From assembly GCA_002077065.1 (NCBI GenBank), contig NAJO01000004.1:1358753-1422752 (forward strand): a DNA stretch of 64,000 nt. The letters run 5' to 3'. Both the position numbers and the translations under genes were made by a program. This stretch comes from Cryoendolithus antarcticus. Its lineage: Eukaryota > Ascomycota > Dothideomycetes > Cladosporiales > Cladosporiaceae. Of the stretch, positions 63,217-64,000 are shown in pieces. Under the pieces are notes generated by a model. The model made no database searches. It saw only the letters and a list, made by a program, of their open reading frames with translations, and was not told where the DNA came from. Position 1 is the first letter of the stretch. The number at the start of each line of letters is the position of its first letter.

Positions 63217-63884
63217 AAGACCTACGATATATAAGACGGGTTTCTAGCTGTACGAGTAACCGAAGTAGAAAGGGTTATCTCTCTCTCTAAAAGCCTTTAT
63301 AGTATATAGTAAGTACTTATCTACCTCCTATAGCTTTAATAGAGTCTAGAAAGATTCTAATATACTATATATACTCTAGTAGATCTTTATAGGGTTACTA
63401 CTTTACTAAGTAAACTAGGGAGAAGACTTTAGTAAGACTAGTTACCCCGTAAAAGTCTAGGTAAGTATATAGCCCTAAGTAGCTTAGCTAAAGACTTTAA
63501 TATACTCTATAGCCTCTATCTAGTCTAACTTATCTTACTATCTATCTTATTAGTATTAATAAATAGATAAGAGAGCTCTTCCTTCTAGAATCTAGATATT
63601 AGAAGGTAGTAACTATCTAGTTACTACTCTATTATAATCTACGTACTCTTAATAATAAGAAAGACTTTCTAGGCCTTTCTACTATTAGACTAAGCTATAC
63701 TAAGTAGAAGTTAGCTTAAGATAGTTTAGAGAAGTAAAGACTAAGACTTACTATCTTAACTATCCTCTCCTAGGTGTTCCTCTAGTCTTAATCTTCCTAG
63801 GTCTTCCTACTGTTCTCTTAGGCTTAGTCTCCTCGATCTCTAGACTCTCCTTAGAACTACTTTCTTCTCGGTTCTCTCTAGATC
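63217..63884. repeat. CpA-free, AT-rich telomere-adjacent tract (RIP-like decay)
   Basis: Read base by base, there is no CpA dinucleotide and only three TpG in about 670 bp, while TpA and CTAG are very frequent. This is the pattern expected from exhaustive repeat-induced point mutation (CpA to TpA on both strands) of a former repeat, perhaps a telomere-linked element. No open frame survives. The identity of the original element cannot be read. Confidence 0.85.
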
Positions 63885-64000
63885 TTAGGGTTAGGGTTAG
63901 GGTTAGGGTTAGGGTTAGGGTTAGGGTTAGGGTTAGGGTTAGGGTTAGGGTTAGGGTTAGGGTTAGGGTTAGGGTTAGGGTTAGGGTTAGGGTTAGGGTT
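63885..64000 (+). repeat. telomere, TTAGGG x 19 plus TT
   Basis: Perfect TTAGGG units from 63885 to the last base, G-rich strand running 5' to 3' toward the right edge, as at a native chromosome end. No variant units seen. The true length is unknown because the window ends in it. Confidence 0.99.

Noticed and set aside
1..64000. tRNA genes, rRNA, CRISPR arrays, intact transposase or reverse transcriptase genes
   Set aside because: Looked for on both strands by eye (acceptor/T-arm patterns, repeat-spacer arrays, catalytic motifs); none convincing. A tRNAscan and a translated repeat search would settle it.

Overview
The window is the right-hand end of a chromosome of a filamentous ascomycete (Pezizomycotina, most likely a Dothideomycete). 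The evidence is the TTAGGG array running to the last base, short introns (mostly 47-79 bp) with fungal splice signals, a HET-domain gene beside the telomere, an RIP-like CpA-depleted tract, and a gene set that matches filamentous fungi. No bacterial, plastid or viral genes were seen. The species cannot be named from the sequence alone.\n\nLayout: 1-54 kb is dense, conserved housekeeping sequence. In order: lumazine synthase RIB4 (cut by the left edge), mitochondrial presequence protease CYM1, taxilin, two unrecognised proteins, an acidic RING E3 ligase, COX23, a CSA/ERCC8-type WD40 protein, the ribosome-quality-control ligase HEL2, TRM112, a short-chain dehydrogenase, the cation channel CSC1, SET1, MAK11, VID21/EAF1, PCH2, carboxy-cis,cis-muconate cyclase, a small membrane protein, a bicovalent FAD oxidase, ornithine decarboxylase, a CID-domain protein, PRP39, proteasome alpha subunit PRE10, FCF1, CSI2, an acyltransferase-3 protein and a 14-3-3 protein. 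Neighbours mostly alternate strand, so almost every spacer is a shared divergent promoter or a convergent terminator. SET1, VID21 and PCH2 place three chromatin or meiotic-chromosome regulators within 13 kb, but nothing shows they form a system.\n\n54-64 kb is subtelomere. It holds a YWTD beta-propeller pseudogene with two in-frame stops, a poorly interpretable stretch with frame-broken remnants, an intact DUF4267-like membrane protein, a truncated 3-hydroxyacyl-CoA dehydrogenase fragment ending in an octamer repeat, an intact histidine phosphatase, an intact HET-domain gene, about 0.7 kb with no CpA dinucleotide, and 19 TTAGGG units.\n\nThe most unusual signal is not a gene. Many genes switch abruptly, along the direction of transcription, from C-ending codons to G/T-ending codons. 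The 3' ends of convergent neighbours are therefore each G-rich on their own coding strand and mirror each other around the shared terminator. Most gene models below were spliced by hand from both strands; intron coordinates are inferred from GT/AG sites plus frame and family continuity.
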